This document shows, piece by piece, positions 8,701 through 17,122 of a stretch of DNA of 64,000 nt. The stretch is from positions 1,364,001 to 1,428,000 of the forward strand of contig OY759361.1 of NCBI GenBank assembly GCA_963662355.1, in the 5' to 3' direction. The notes beneath the pieces are model-generated. The model saw nothing but the letters and a program-made list of their open reading frames with translations, did no database searches and was not told where the DNA came from. The first letter of the stretch is position 1. The number at the start of each line of letters is the position of its first letter. This stretch comes from WTFY01 sp026713925 (GTDB lineage: Bacteria > Pseudomonadota > Gammaproteobacteria > UBA4575). A program made the translations under genes and the position numbers.

Positions 8701-9117
8701 CCACTACGGTATATCAGTGGCAAAGAGGCACCTCCGGATTGTGTAACAGGTGCACAGCGGCAAAGCCGTCGATCCATCTTCAACGTCCCTCAGGGACCTC
8801 GGGCACGGCTTATGGCCGGTCCATCTTCAACACAGGCAATGCCTGTATCTATTCACGACTTGCTCGTGAGCATCTTCAATGAAGCTGCGTGCGCAGTGCG
8901 CCAGTCTGACCTTTGAGGTTATGGCTGCCCCGTGCTGTGTGCAAGGCCCATAGTTCAATCCAGCGGAGCGATCTGCACAACTTAACAGGAGGTATCACCA
9001 TCTTTAATCATCGCCCGTATACGGGCACCTGGACCTGCACAGGGTTCAATCTGCAACAGCAGATGAACTGTGCTGCCTGGACTTAGGCACATTCAAGTCA
9101 TTCGGGGGTAGTGCCCC
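8701..9117. repeat. Array of about ten short hairpins with interspersed CATCTTCAA motifs
   Basis: Hairpins with unrelated stem sequences follow each other: CGGC/GCCG (8758), GTCCC/GGGAC (8785), CGGC/GCCG (8806), ACAGGC/GCCTGT (8832), CACGA/TCGTG (8854), CTGC/GCAG (8885), GCCCGT/ACGGGC (9013, fully palindromic), an 11-base arm against a 10-base arm around AACA (9044-9068), and GGGG/CCCC (9105-9117). The motif CATCTTCAA occurs at 8775, 8822 and 8871, with CATCTTTAA at 8999; the first three are spaced 47 and 49 bases, and each of these two units carries two hairpins. The stems differ while position is kept, which points to selection on structure. No repeat-spacer pattern of CRISPR is present. 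It lies directly upstream of a recombinase gene. Confidence 0.65.
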
Positions 9118-9137
9118 ATGAGCGTATTCGCTGAAAA

Positions 9138-10070
9138 GTGAATCCTAAGCAGCCCAGGCTGCCGGGAGCTCAGAAACACTCACCAGATAAAGGAGAAGAC
9201 ACGATCAAAGACTTGAACTTCCAGTTGAAACAGATCTGCAAACAGTGCAGAGAGGGCAGCTATGCCACGCAGAGGAATCGGGAACGCATCCTTACATTAA
9301 TCGCCAACGAGCTGCATACGATGGGCTACCGGCAAATGCAATCCAGATCCTTAAAGCCGAAACACATCGAGGCCCTGGTAGCCCAGTGGCAAGAAAAAGA
9401 CTTATCGATCGGGACAATAAAAAACCGCATGGCCGCGATACGCTGGTGGTCCGTAAAGATCAACAAGCAGAATGTCGTTGCTAAATCGAACGAACATTAC
9501 GGCATCCCGGACCGGCGATTTGTCACAAACGAGAGCAAAGCCAAAGATATTACCTAACAGCAACTCAGCAAAGTAAAAGACATACACGTGCGTATGAGCC
9601 TGGAACTGCAGCGAGTCTTTGGGCTGAGACGCGAAGAGGCCATGAAGTTTCAGCCCAGCTGTGCGGATAAGGGGGATCACATCTGGCTCAAGGCCAGCTG
9701 GACCAAGGGCGGCAAACCAAGAACGATCCCCGTACGAACAGAAACTCAAAGAGAAGTTCTCAAGCGGGCAAGAGACCTTGCTGGCTTGGGATCATTGATC
9801 CCGAGCCATCGAAGCTATGTGCACCAGCTACGAGTCTACGAGGGAAATACCCTACGTGCAGGACTCTCAATCATGCATGGGTTACGCCATGCGTATGCAC
9901 AGGAGCGATATAAAGAAATGACTGGCTGGAAGTGTCCGGCTTCCGGAGGGCCAAACAGCAAGAGCTTGACTCAGGAGCAGCGGGAGCTAGACCAGGTGGC
10001 TCGGCTGACCATCAGTCAGGAACTGGGGCATGAACGGGAGCAGGTGACTGTAGCTTATCTTGGGAGATAA
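9138..10070 (+). pseudogene. Second tyrosine recombinase, interrupted by one in-frame TAA
   Basis: One continuous frame runs from GTG 9138 to the stop at 10070 (about 310 codons) with a single TAA at 9555-9557. The first part (139 residues) is a SAM-like core-binding domain (SLKPKHIEALVAQWQ, SIGTIKNRMAAIRWW). After the stop, the catalytic domain keeps its residues: Arg in VFGLRREEAMKF, His-x-x-Arg in HGLRHAYAQ, His in ELGHER and Tyr in VTVAYLG. Apart from the stop nothing looks decayed, so this is a very recent nonsense mutation, a read-through case or a sequencing error. A seven-codon leader (MSVFAEK) from ATG 9118 overlaps the GTG. The protein belongs to a different subfamily from the P4-type integrase. 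Confidence 0.75.
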
Positions 10071-10116
10071 TAATTCAAACATGCATGGTCTCGTACCATC
10101 TGACCTTCAAATGAGA

Positions 10117-11646
10117 CTAATCATGTTCACGATTCTCAGATGCATGTTGTTCCATTTGAAATGAAACACGCAACAGCTGATCTTTGAGCATCTTGATGCT
10201 ATCCGGATCAAGCTTGGAGCGGAGACGTTGTGCCTGCCATTCTGCTACGGCGTCATAGGTACAGTGCCGAAAATAGTTCATTAACCCCTGTTCCCCTTCA
10301 ACGTACGAGACGTGTGGGTGCTGCATATTGATTATGACTATAATCTTACTGTCTTGGCCTGCCTCACACACGACATATGGATCGTGTGGCCCAAAGTCAC
10401 TACTAACTATATAAACCCACACGTCAAGCTGACCTAAACTAGCACGAATGTCTGGCAGTCTTGCTGCTTTAACCGGCTCTGCAATTCGCTCTAAACTTTC
10501 TCTCAGTGCGCTTTCTTCGGGCAAAGCAGAAAGTGAAATTTTATCAATCATTTCTGGTGATAAAAGCTCATCTCGTAATCCAGCGATTGCAAGGTCTACT
10601 TCTCCATCAGAAGGTCCGCGTACGTCATCTTGGTCTTTCCAAGGTGTTCGCGCAACATTTATCAGATTTGCAATTCTTTTTTCTAGTTCCTTTTCAACTT
10701 CCTCCTGGTCATCGCCATACCACTGGATATTATCCTTAGTATGCGTGACTTCGAACTCGTCGAGATGAATTTCACCAAGGAGGCGCTGGTTTAGCAAGTC
10801 GTTGCGATTGTGTCCAAAGATACACTCTGGCCGCCAAGCATCTGGCCACCCACGCACGACCCGATCGGCATGTAAGATTGAAAATCCGGTATCAGAGCGG
10901 GCACCTCTATCTAGGACGCCTGCCCAGCCGTGCACAGTTTTTCCATCTACAGCGAAGGAAAAGCTGCTCTTGAGACGCTCTCCTGCACGGTTAACCCGGA
11001 GACGGGTGTCAAATTCTTCCCAGATCAAATGCTCGTCGTTGTAGAATAAAGTGAGAGAATCATTGCGAAAATCTTGTCGATATATTGACTTAAGGTAATC
11101 TTTAATCTTGCCAATTGTGCGGCCTTTAAATTCACGATTATGATCAAAGATTTCCAGACGAGTGTAATGTTTCCCAGGGTCTTGATTACTAATGATTCTT
11201 GTTTTTAGCTCGGGATTACCATCCTCAATTTTTGTCACATCTATTTCGACCGTATATTCATCAGTCTGGCCAAGTTTTTTTGTTGTAAGCGTCCAGCGGT
11301 TACCAATCCAGCAAGACGCAGTCTTCATACCCATCCCGTAACGGCAGCGCCCATTTGAGTTGGCTGGTGGATTGGCTATGCGAAGTGCTTGCTCCAGTTC
11401 TGCATAGTTCATACCCATTGCATTATCTACAACACGAAACATCGGTTCAGTACCCTTGCGTTCATAGGTGATACGGACCTCAAGACCAGTTTCTTCTTCT
11501 TTGTAAGCTTCGTCTAACTCGGCTTTATGGTTAGCATAGGACTGGGTAGAATTGTCGACAAATTCTGCCAATGCATACCAGATTTCGTAGTTTAGACGGC
11601 GATAGCTTGCAATTGCATTGAGGCCAATCTCAATATTGATAGGCAT
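10117..11646 (-). CDS. GHKL (Hsp90/MutL/MORC-like) ATPase of a restriction-modification-type operon
   Basis: The 509-residue protein begins with a GHKL ATP-binding domain: motif N1 ALAEFVDNSTQS (E28, D31, N32), a D-x-G-x-G variant VVDNAMGMN (D74, G78) and the lid motif GRCRYGMGMKTA (residues 99-110). The C-terminal half is unassigned. It is the last gene of a minus-strand operon after methyltransferase, SF2 helicase and nuclease-like genes, four bases after the nuclease stop. Prokaryotic MutL/MORC-type ATPases are known from R-M systems of this composition and are thought to drive ATP-dependent clamp or loop formation on DNA. Family assignment is firm, the role is inference. Confidence 0.8.
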   Translation of the reverse strand: MPINIEIGLNAIASYRRLNYEIWYALAEFVDNSTQSYANHKAELDEAYKEEETGLEVRITYERKGTEPMFRVVDNAMGMNYAELEQALRIANPPANSNGRCRYGMGMKTASCWIGNRWTLTTKKLGQTDEYTVEIDVTKIEDGNPELKTRIISNQDPGKHYTRLEIFDHNREFKGRTIGKIKDYLKSIYRQDFRNDSLTLFYNDEHLIWEEFDTRLRVNRAGERLKSSFSFAVDGKTVHGWAGVLDRGARSDTGFSILHADRVVRGWPDAWRPECIFGHNRNDLLNQRLLGEIHLDEFEVTHTKDNIQWYGDDQEEVEKELEKRIANLINVARTPWKDQDDVRGPSDGEVDLAIAGLRDELLSPEMIDKISLSALPEESALRESLERIAEPVKAARLPDIRASLGQLDVWVYIVSSDFGPHDPYVVCEAGQDSKIIVIINMQHPHVSYVEGEQGLMNYFRHCTYDAVAEWQAQRLRSKLDPDSIKMLKDQLLRVSFQMEQHASENREHD

Positions 11647-11650
11647 GTGT

Positions 11651-12439
11651 CTATCCCTTTTTTATAAGTGGACGGATTGCATATTCACCGCTTTCTTCAC
11701 GGATAAGTGCGTATTTTTGATCAGGGCAGATAGGCAAATTACCAATGGGAGTCAAGTAAGCATCTGTAGCAGTATGAAAACGCTCCCAATAGGTGATCTG
11801 CCCTCCAACTCGAACAGGGAACTTTACCCCAGGGTCAACTGGCAGGGTTGCTGGTGAACTGAGTTTTAGAGACCGTGGCAACATTCCGAAAGAGAGCTCT
11901 GATAGGACATCATATGCGACTTTTGGTGGCACTCCATCGATGACGAAAATATTTTTGTTTAAGCGTGAGCGAAAAATCTCGAAGACCATCATATGGATAC
12001 CGTACCGCCTCAATTCTTTTTTCCATTCCTCATTAGGTTTATTGACGATAACCAGTATATCAGGCTGATCACCCAGCATCATACTCATCAATTTGTCGAC
12101 GTCGAGCGCAGAGCACTTCTTATGGATATAAGTGACATACTCTTGTGTATAATTTGCTTCGCGAAGATTACGAACTTGCGGAATTACATGAGAGTACAGA
12201 TTGTGCCCCGACATCTCGACTTCAATCACGATCCATTTGCTATAATCAGTAAAGATCATTGCTAGGTCTGCTCGAGCTGATCCGTGCTGCGAGTAGACAG
12301 TTTTCTTAAATGGTATGACTATTGTATCTGCCTGAACAATGTCAGCATTCTGGATCAGCAAGCTTTCAAACTCAATCTCCGAAAGTGCACTCGGTGAGAT
12401 TTCGTCAAACCATTCTTTTTTGTAGTAAAGCCTAGGCAT
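11651..12439 (-). CDS. Putative PD-(D/E)xK-fold nuclease of the same operon
   Basis: I do not recognise a named family. Residues 54-76 (SARADLAMIF ... WIVIEVEM) have the hydrophobic strand pattern of a restriction-endonuclease-like core with D58 and E73-x-E75, plus upstream acidic residues E23 and E25; the usual lysine is replaced by glutamate, so catalysis is uncertain. The start overlaps the end of the helicase gene by eight bases, and the ATPase gene starts four bases after its stop, so translational coupling is likely. In an operon with a DNA methyltransferase and helicase, it is the best candidate for the cleaving subunit. Confidence 0.6.
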   Translation of the reverse strand: MPRLYYKKEWFDEISPSALSEIEFESLLIQNADIVQADTIVIPFKKTVYSQHGSARADLAMIFTDYSKWIVIEVEMSGHNLYSHVIPQVRNLREANYTQEYVTYIHKKCSALDVDKLMSMMLGDQPDILVIVNKPNEEWKKELRRYGIHMMVFEIFRSRLNKNIFVIDGVPPKVAYDVLSELSFGMLPRSLKLSSPATLPVDPGVKFPVRVGGQITYWERFHTATDAYLTPIGNLPICPDQKYALIREESGEYAIRPLIKKG

Positions 12440-13637
12440 TGGCCTCCATTCGTCCTTCGTACCACGAAACTGAAGTGATTCCTTCCAGATTAGACTCTTC
12501 CTTTATGAGGCGTTTTCGCTCTTCTTCCGTCGCAAAGATCGTATAGACTGACGCTACCTCTTTGCCCTCTGCAGTCCGCAGTATTCTCCCAAGCCTCTGT
12601 ATCCGTTGGCGGCTACTTGCAGTCGAGCTAGCGATGACAGCAACGCTAGCCTCAGGTACGTTGATCCCTTCGTCAAGCGCACGGCAACAGACCAACACAT
12701 CAAACAACCCCTTGCGAAAGAGACGTAGGTTGTCTCGTCGTGCTGTCTCACCAATTTCAGTATGATAGACAGTCGCTCGGTGCCCTCTAGCTCTCAGCAT
12801 TGCTAAGATGTGATTCACTGCCTCAATTCGTTCGTGGAATATAACTGCACGCTCACCTTTATGTAACTCAACAAGCTTAACTGCAACTGGGATACGCCGC
12901 GTAGCATTAGCTACAACTGCCGCTCGCCGTTGGAGCAGAAACTTCAACTTGTCGTCTACATCCTGGTTTTTTTTGATATGTTTGATGCGAGCAATTGAAC
13001 GAGAATAGTTGCGATACTCTTTTTCTTCATCAGATAGTAAAGCAATTTGCACATTCGTAAGTGAGAAAGGGCTAATTACTCCATCTCGTGCCGCATCAAC
13101 ATATGTATATTGGTGGGTTATTGGGCCGAGACGAGGTTCAATAAATTTCTCAAATCCCTCATCATATTCCCGCTCTGGAGTTGCAGAAAGGCCAAGTGTG
13201 GCAACAAACTGACCAAGAAGTGCTTTGGCATTTTCAGGTGATCCGGCGCGATGACATTCATCAACTATCAAAAATAATTTTCTGTTTATAGAAAATTTAT
13301 TTGTGAACTTTCGAGCCGAATTAATAACCGCGATGATAACCAACTCTTCTCCTTTACATGTCTCCTGTCCGCTGAGTAGACCGATGTCATCAGATAAGAC
13401 TCCAATTTCTTCTTGGAGGGCAACCCACCATTGGTCGAGTAAGGAGAGTGTCGGGACGATAATAAGAGCCTGTCCACCTTCTTCGGTTTTGAAAAATTCT
13501 AAAAGGCACATCTGGGCAAAAACCGTCTTCCCACCTCCTGTTACAATCTCAACAACCCCACGCCGCTCCAGCTTCCATTTGCGTAGGGCCTCGATCTGCC
13601 ATTCGCGCGGGGAAAACCTAAGTGCCCAATTTTTCAT
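12432..13637 (-). CDS. Superfamily 2 DEAD/DEAH-box helicase of restriction-modification-type operon
   Basis: The 401-residue helicase has a Q-tip-like start (LRFSPREWQIEALRKW), Walker A (VTGGGKTVFA), motif II DECH (IVDECHRAG), motif III (GLSATPE), motif IV region (VIFHERIEAV) and motif VI (QRIQRLGRILRT). It resembles the helicase half of type III/ResA-like restriction subunits but has no fused nuclease; the next gene supplies a nuclease-like domain. It lies eight bases after the methyltransferase stop. It probably translocates on DNA to bring the nuclease to unmodified sites. Confidence 0.9.
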   Translation of the reverse strand: MKNWALRFSPREWQIEALRKWKLERRGVVEIVTGGGKTVFAQMCLLEFFKTEEGGQALIIVPTLSLLDQWWVALQEEIGVLSDDIGLLSGQETCKGEELVIIAVINSARKFTNKFSINRKLFLIVDECHRAGSPENAKALLGQFVATLGLSATPEREYDEGFEKFIEPRLGPITHQYTYVDAARDGVISPFSLTNVQIALLSDEEKEYRNYSRSIARIKHIKKNQDVDDKLKFLLQRRAAVVANATRRIPVAVKLVELHKGERAVIFHERIEAVNHILAMLRARGHRATVYHTEIGETARRDNLRLFRKGLFDVLVCCRALDEGINVPEASVAVIASSTASSRQRIQRLGRILRTAEGKEVASVYTIFATEEERKRLIKEESNLEGITSVSWYEGRMEANA

Positions 13638-13645
13638 GGCAGATA

Positions 13646-14713
13646 TTATGGGGTTGCAGGAGGCTTCTTCTTTCGGGTCTTCACTGAAGCAGGGCGCTTT
13701 TTGCCTCCATTTTTTGCAAGTTTATTTTTGGTTCTTTCGTCCCATAGAAGCCCAACTCGTGGAAGTTTGAAGTAACTCCGTTTTGCTGGATGTTTCTTTG
13801 TACTGCTGGTTTGCCCTTCAGGTGTCTCGAAACGACCGATAGCACCTTTTAAGTAGGATTCTTGTAACTCAACGCAGAGCCACCGTCTCTGCAGACGCTC
13901 GCAGATTTCACCTGTCATGCAGCTGCCTGCAAATGGGTCAATGACCAAGTCGCCCTCATCAGTTAACATCCGCACAAAAAACTCTGGTAACTCGGCAGGA
14001 AAACGTGCTGGGTGTGGTCTTAATTCATTTGTTCGACAATAACGCAAATATTTACTATTGCTCTCAGTATTAGCAATTGCAAGCAGGTTGGGTGGAATGG
14101 CAGCTCCATTATCTATCTGAAACTGTTTGCTAATATCATGGCCTGAAGGACGAATATTTGGCTGATATCCGTTTGCTAGAAGGTCTTTCATGCTATCACT
14201 GTAGGGCTGAAGGACTCTTCTGTTGCTTGCCTTAGGCCACGGTGTCTTAGAAAGCCACCAAACTTTATTTATTGCATCTTTGACACGGATGCGTCGCACT
14301 GTTACCCATTCAGCCGGTGTAGGAAGTTTTGCGGGGTTCCACCAGTAGAAATCTTGGGCAAGCTTGAATCCATATTCCTCACATAACATTATTAATAGTT
14401 TGAAGTGATAAAGATGGCGGGTTGGCTCACCTTTATTCCATACACCACCAATATCTAGTACAAAACTACCAGATTTTTTCAACAGTCTGTGAAATTGAGT
14501 AGCATAAGGGCGAAACCAGTCAGTGTATTCGTCTGCCGGGACGTTGCCATATTCCTTTTCTCGTACTAGACCAAAGGGCGGACTAGTGACAATCAAATCA
14601 ACCGATTCAGTATCAAGGTTGGAGATAAATTGATAGGCGTCCCCATGAAAAATTTTTCCGTGAGTGGTTTCGTAAAACCAGTCAAAGTTTTGGTCATTTT
14701 TTGTGATTGGATT
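13646..14713 (-). CDS. DNA (cytosine-N4/adenine-N6) methyltransferase, start unresolved
   Basis: Motif IV is TSPPFG near the N-terminus and motif I is DPFAGSCMTGE near residue 220, the beta-class order of N4-cytosine enzymes related to the PvuII type; the C-terminus is basic. The only ordinary in-frame start is TTG 14596, which would sit two residues before motif IV and cut off a conserved block. The frame stays open upstream to 14713 and encodes FHGDAYQFISNLDTESVDLIV, exactly what precedes motif IV in the family. No ATG, GTG or TTG lies in that extension; an ATG at 14697 is in another frame, so a one-base indel or a rare ATT/ATC start must be assumed. It is the first gene of the four-gene operon and should protect host sites. 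Confidence 0.8.
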   Translation of the reverse strand, partial: NPITKNDQNFDWFYETTHGKIFHGDAYQFISNLDTESVDLIVTSPPFGLVREKEYGNVPADEYTDWFRPYATQFHRLLKKSGSFVLDIGGVWNKGEPTRHLYHFKLLIMLCEEYGFKLAQDFYWWNPAKLPTPAEWVTVRRIRVKDAINKVWWLSKTPWPKASNRRVLQPYSDSMKDLLANGYQPNIRPSGHDISKQFQIDNGAAIPPNLLAIANTESNSKYLRYCRTNELRPHPARFPAELPEFFVRMLTDEGDLVIDPFAGSCMTGEICERLQRRWLCVELQESYLKGAIGRFETPEGQTSSTKKHPAKRSYFKLPRVGLLWDERTKNKLAKNGGKKRPASVKTRKKKPPATP

Positions 14714-14902
14714 TTACCGTATTTTGTAATCAGCTATTAGCTAAGATCTATCGAGAATCTGAAGGCAAATCTGATATAAAAGATTCAATCCAAATGATAG
14801 GTAGGACATTGATAGAATGCAAACGCTTAAGTGACAATATAGCTTGTCGTATTTTTGCTAGGGTTATCCGTAGTCTTTTATTGCCTTGAGTAGAGAGAAG
14901 TG
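14714..14902. other. Divergent intergenic region between R-M-type operon and AbiE-like genes
   Basis: The region is A+T-rich and must contain the promoters of both divergent units. A 60-codon open frame from a TTG at 14707 has no ribosome-binding site or family signal and is not called. Confidence 0.35.
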
Positions 14903-15298
14903 ATGTCTATCAAAGTCCGCATACAGAAACGACTGAGTCGCTCAAAGCGCTATGTTTTTTTGCGATCCGATTTCAAGGATATTGCCGGGTATGATCAGGT
15001 GGGGCGCGTGTTGCGTGACTTGGTGAAAGGTGGTGAATTGCTAAAGGTCGGTTATGGTGTCTACACCAAGGCCAGAAAAAATTCGATGACGGGCAAGTTC
15101 ATGCCTGCATGCCCTAATGGTTCTGATGCAGTCATTCTTGAGGTACTTGAACGCCTTAATGTCAACTATTCATTGGGCAGGAGTTCAACCAAATACTTGT
15201 CAGGCGAATCTACGCAAATCCCTGCGTATACACAAATCGAAACACCTTATCGTTTTAAACGCCGTTTGCTTGTTGGAAATAGCCGGCTGAATGCCTGA
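14903..15298 (+). CDS. AbiEi-like antitoxin (DUF6088-type)
   Basis: The protein of about 130 residues has an N-terminal winged-helix portion (FLRSDFKDIAGYDQVGRVLRDLVKGGELLKVGYGVYTKAR) and the family's conserved GRSSTKYLSGESTQIPAYT segment. Such proteins are the antitoxins and autorepressors of type IV AbiE systems. The stop overlaps the ATG of the nucleotidyltransferase toxin gene by eight bases, the typical translational coupling. ATG 14903 is preferred over the GTG at 14900 on ribosome-binding-site spacing. The antitoxin is intact although its toxin gene is disrupted by an insertion sequence. Confidence 0.8.
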   Translation: MSIKVRIQKRLSRSKRYVFLRSDFKDIAGYDQVGRVLRDLVKGGELLKVGYGVYTKARKNSMTGKFMPACPNGSDAVILEVLERLNVNYSLGRSSTKYLSGESTQIPAYTQIETPYRFKRRLLVGNSRLNA

Positions 15299-15986
15299 TC
15301 TGTCGACGGCCTTTACTGAGGCCGCTGATGCCTTGGGCATTGGCGCAATCTCTATCGTTGAAAAGGATTACTACGTAGTCGAACTGCTGAGAATTCTGCA
15401 GCCTCTTCGATTTGACTCCCACCAACTGGTATTTTCCGGCGGTACAGCGCTGGCAAAGTCAGGTATTGATCTGAACCGGATGTCTGAAGACGTTGATATC
15501 AACTTGGTGCCCAAAGCTGGGTTTACCGATAACAGCCGCGAACAACGAAAAGCAATCCGAAAAGATATTGTCTCCATTGTTCATCAATCGATTGCGCATT
15601 CCGATCAGTTTCAGTTCGATGACGAGTTCCCAAAAGAGACGCGCGATGAACACCGGTATAACTGCCTGTACGTTCGTTACCCTCAAGAATCTCCACAGGC
15701 ACCCTACCTGCGACCATTCATCAAGCTTGAACTCGTAGAGACTGAAATGTTTCAGGAGCCGCAAACTCGTTCAATCACATCACTGGTATTCGATGTTGCC
15801 AAGCTTGGCTCACCGGTTGAAGATTTTCCCTTGGCCACGCTCGCCAGTACCAGAGTGGAGAAACTGATCACTGTGATGCGGCGTACTGCCGCCAGGATCA
15901 GAAACGCTGAAAGAGAAGACGATGAGTCTTTGGTGCGTCACATATATGATCATTTTAAAACGCGATTGTTAACTTTACCCGCGTAA
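15291..15986 (+). pseudogene. AbiEii nucleotidyltransferase toxin, 5' part (split by IS element)
   Basis: The N-terminal nucleotidyltransferase core is clear: FSGGTALAKS followed by RMSEDVDINL, the GS-x-D-x-D metal site of AbiEii/AbiGii toxins. The true toxin sequence ends at 15960 (HIYDHFK); beyond it the frame runs 26 bases into the left end of an IS1595-type element and stops at 15986. Joining 15960 to 18172, after removing one copy of the 8-bp target duplication, restores a single frame of about 319 codons ending at 18458. As it stands the product lacks the C-terminal third. Confidence 0.9.
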
Positions 15987-15987
15987 G
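15961..15987 (+). repeat. Left terminal inverted repeat of IS1595-type element
   Basis: Begins CGCGATTGTTAAC and ends ACCCGCGTAAG; 22 of 27 positions match the reverse complement of 18137-18163. The target copy TTTTAAAA precedes it at 15953-15960. Confidence 0.88.
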
Positions 15988-16008
15988 CGGGTGGAGTAGA
16001 ATGCACGG

Positions 16009-16632
16009 ATGCGAAAAAGCCTACCATACCTATTTCAAACAGGATTACTCATGCTAGGTGGTGCAGCAAGTATGTCACCACAAGAGGCTCAATCAAACCT
16101 TGCAGCCTGGGCAGAATTGCTCGGATTAGATGAGCTTGCTGGACTTATTACGCCTACGGTAGATAGCATTGTTTTCTGGATAGCAGCCACATCGTTTGTA
16201 GTGTTTGCTACACGGTTTTGGTGGACCAAAAAACTCACTTTACCAAAAATTACTATTGTTAGCCGCGATGAAACAGGGAAAGTCACCAGAACCTATTCTT
16301 TCAAAGAACTTCTGGTAGAAGTTACGTCAGATCTAATAACTTCTTTCACAAAAAATACAACGATATGGATAATTGCATTAGCTTTTGTAGTTATTTTATT
16401 TAGTTTGGCGCGATATGCTTCAGATCAAGCAGAGGAAATATCTACTAGTACCACTTGGATACACCCATCCATGTCAGTTGAGGGGCAGAAAAAAGTCAAG
16501 GCAGAATGTGAGATGCTAGCAATTGAGAAAGGCGGATCTCCTAGTAAAATCTTTAGTGACTATCGTAAATTCAGAGTTGCTTGTTTAGAGGCCAAAGGAT
16601 TTGTATTGGAAGTTAAAGAAAATGAAGATTAA
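16009..16632 (+). CDS. IS passenger: predicted inner-membrane protein of unknown function
   Basis: I do not recognise a family. The 207-residue protein has a hydrophobic N-terminus (residues 5-20), a membrane segment near residues 52-68 (IVFWIAATSFVVFATRFWW) and another near 118-136 (IWIIALAFVVILFSLARYA), separated by a charged loop with a RDETGKVTRTYSFKELL stretch, and a hydrophilic C-terminus. It starts 22 bases inside the left IS repeat and its end overlaps the start of the next passenger, so the two are probably co-expressed. It lies between the IS ends with no link to transposition, hence cargo. Confidence 0.6.
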   Translation: MRKSLPYLFQTGLLMLGGAASMSPQEAQSNLAAWAELLGLDELAGLITPTVDSIVFWIAATSFVVFATRFWWTKKLTLPKITIVSRDETGKVTRTYSFKELLVEVTSDLITSFTKNTTIWIIALAFVVILFSLARYASDQAEEISTSTTWIHPSMSVEGQKKVKAECEMLAIEKGGSPSKIFSDYRKFRVACLEAKGFVLEVKENED

Positions 16633-17098
16633 TCTACTTCTGGCAGTCCCATTATTGCTGGCCTCAATGACGATTCACGCTACCGAATACAATCAACAAC
16701 GTTTTGAACTATGGAACAATTGCGAGCCGATGCAGTTAGGTGTTCTCCTGTTAAGTGATGCAGAATCCATCGTGGCTCAAAGGGAAGTCTATGCCCTTGT
16801 GAGTAACAAACTGCTGAACGCGGGTATCCGTGTCGTTAGAGATGTTGATACGCGCCTAGTCGTAGACGTTGAAAAAGTAGGCTTATCGCTTTACATACAA
16901 GTCAATTATGTCAAAGACTTTGTACAAGACAATGCGTCACAAGCAAAAGGCTATGCGATTACCTGGACCACTTCTATTGGTGTCCCATACGCTAGATTTA
17001 CAAACCTAGAATCTACCAAACTTGTTATTGGATTAAGTGTGGATCAATTTATTAGAGAGTACCTGCGAGTAAATGCGAATGCGTGTGCACATCGTTAA
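16622..17098 (+). CDS. IS passenger: predicted secreted protein of unknown function
   Basis: ATG 16622 opens a clear signal peptide (MKINLLLAVPLLLASMTIHA, cleavage expected after HA) and a mature domain of about 140 residues with two cysteines. The middle (ESIVAQREVYALVSNKLLNAGIRVV) looks like an alpha/beta periplasmic domain. It overlaps the end of the membrane-protein passenger by 11 bases, suggesting an exported partner of that protein. Function unknown. Confidence 0.6.
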   Translation: MKINLLLAVPLLLASMTIHATEYNQQRFELWNNCEPMQLGVLLLSDAESIVAQREVYALVSNKLLNAGIRVVRDVDTRLVVDVEKVGLSLYIQVNYVKDFVQDNASQAKGYAITWTTSIGVPYARFTNLESTKLVIGLSVDQFIREYLRVNANACAHR

Positions 17099-17122
17099 AA
17101 ATAGAAAAAGAGGGTACACAGT

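Noticed and set aside
8324..8882. Two overlapping open frames of about 122-124 codons
   Set aside because: They cross the large inverted repeat and hairpins, lack ribosome-binding sites and show no domain-like sequence; the region is better explained by structure.
8701..9117. CRISPR array
   Set aside because: The repeated motif is only nine bases, spacing is irregular after three copies, the material between is self-complementary, and no cas genes are present.
10117..14713. DISARM system
   Set aside because: The helicase and methyltransferase fit loosely, but no DUF1998 or phospholipase-D gene is present and a GHKL ATPase is; MORC-type R-M is the better match.
14707..14889. 60-codon frame between the R-M operon and AbiE
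   Set aside because: TTG start without ribosome-binding site, overlaps the 5' end of the methyltransferase region, no family signal.
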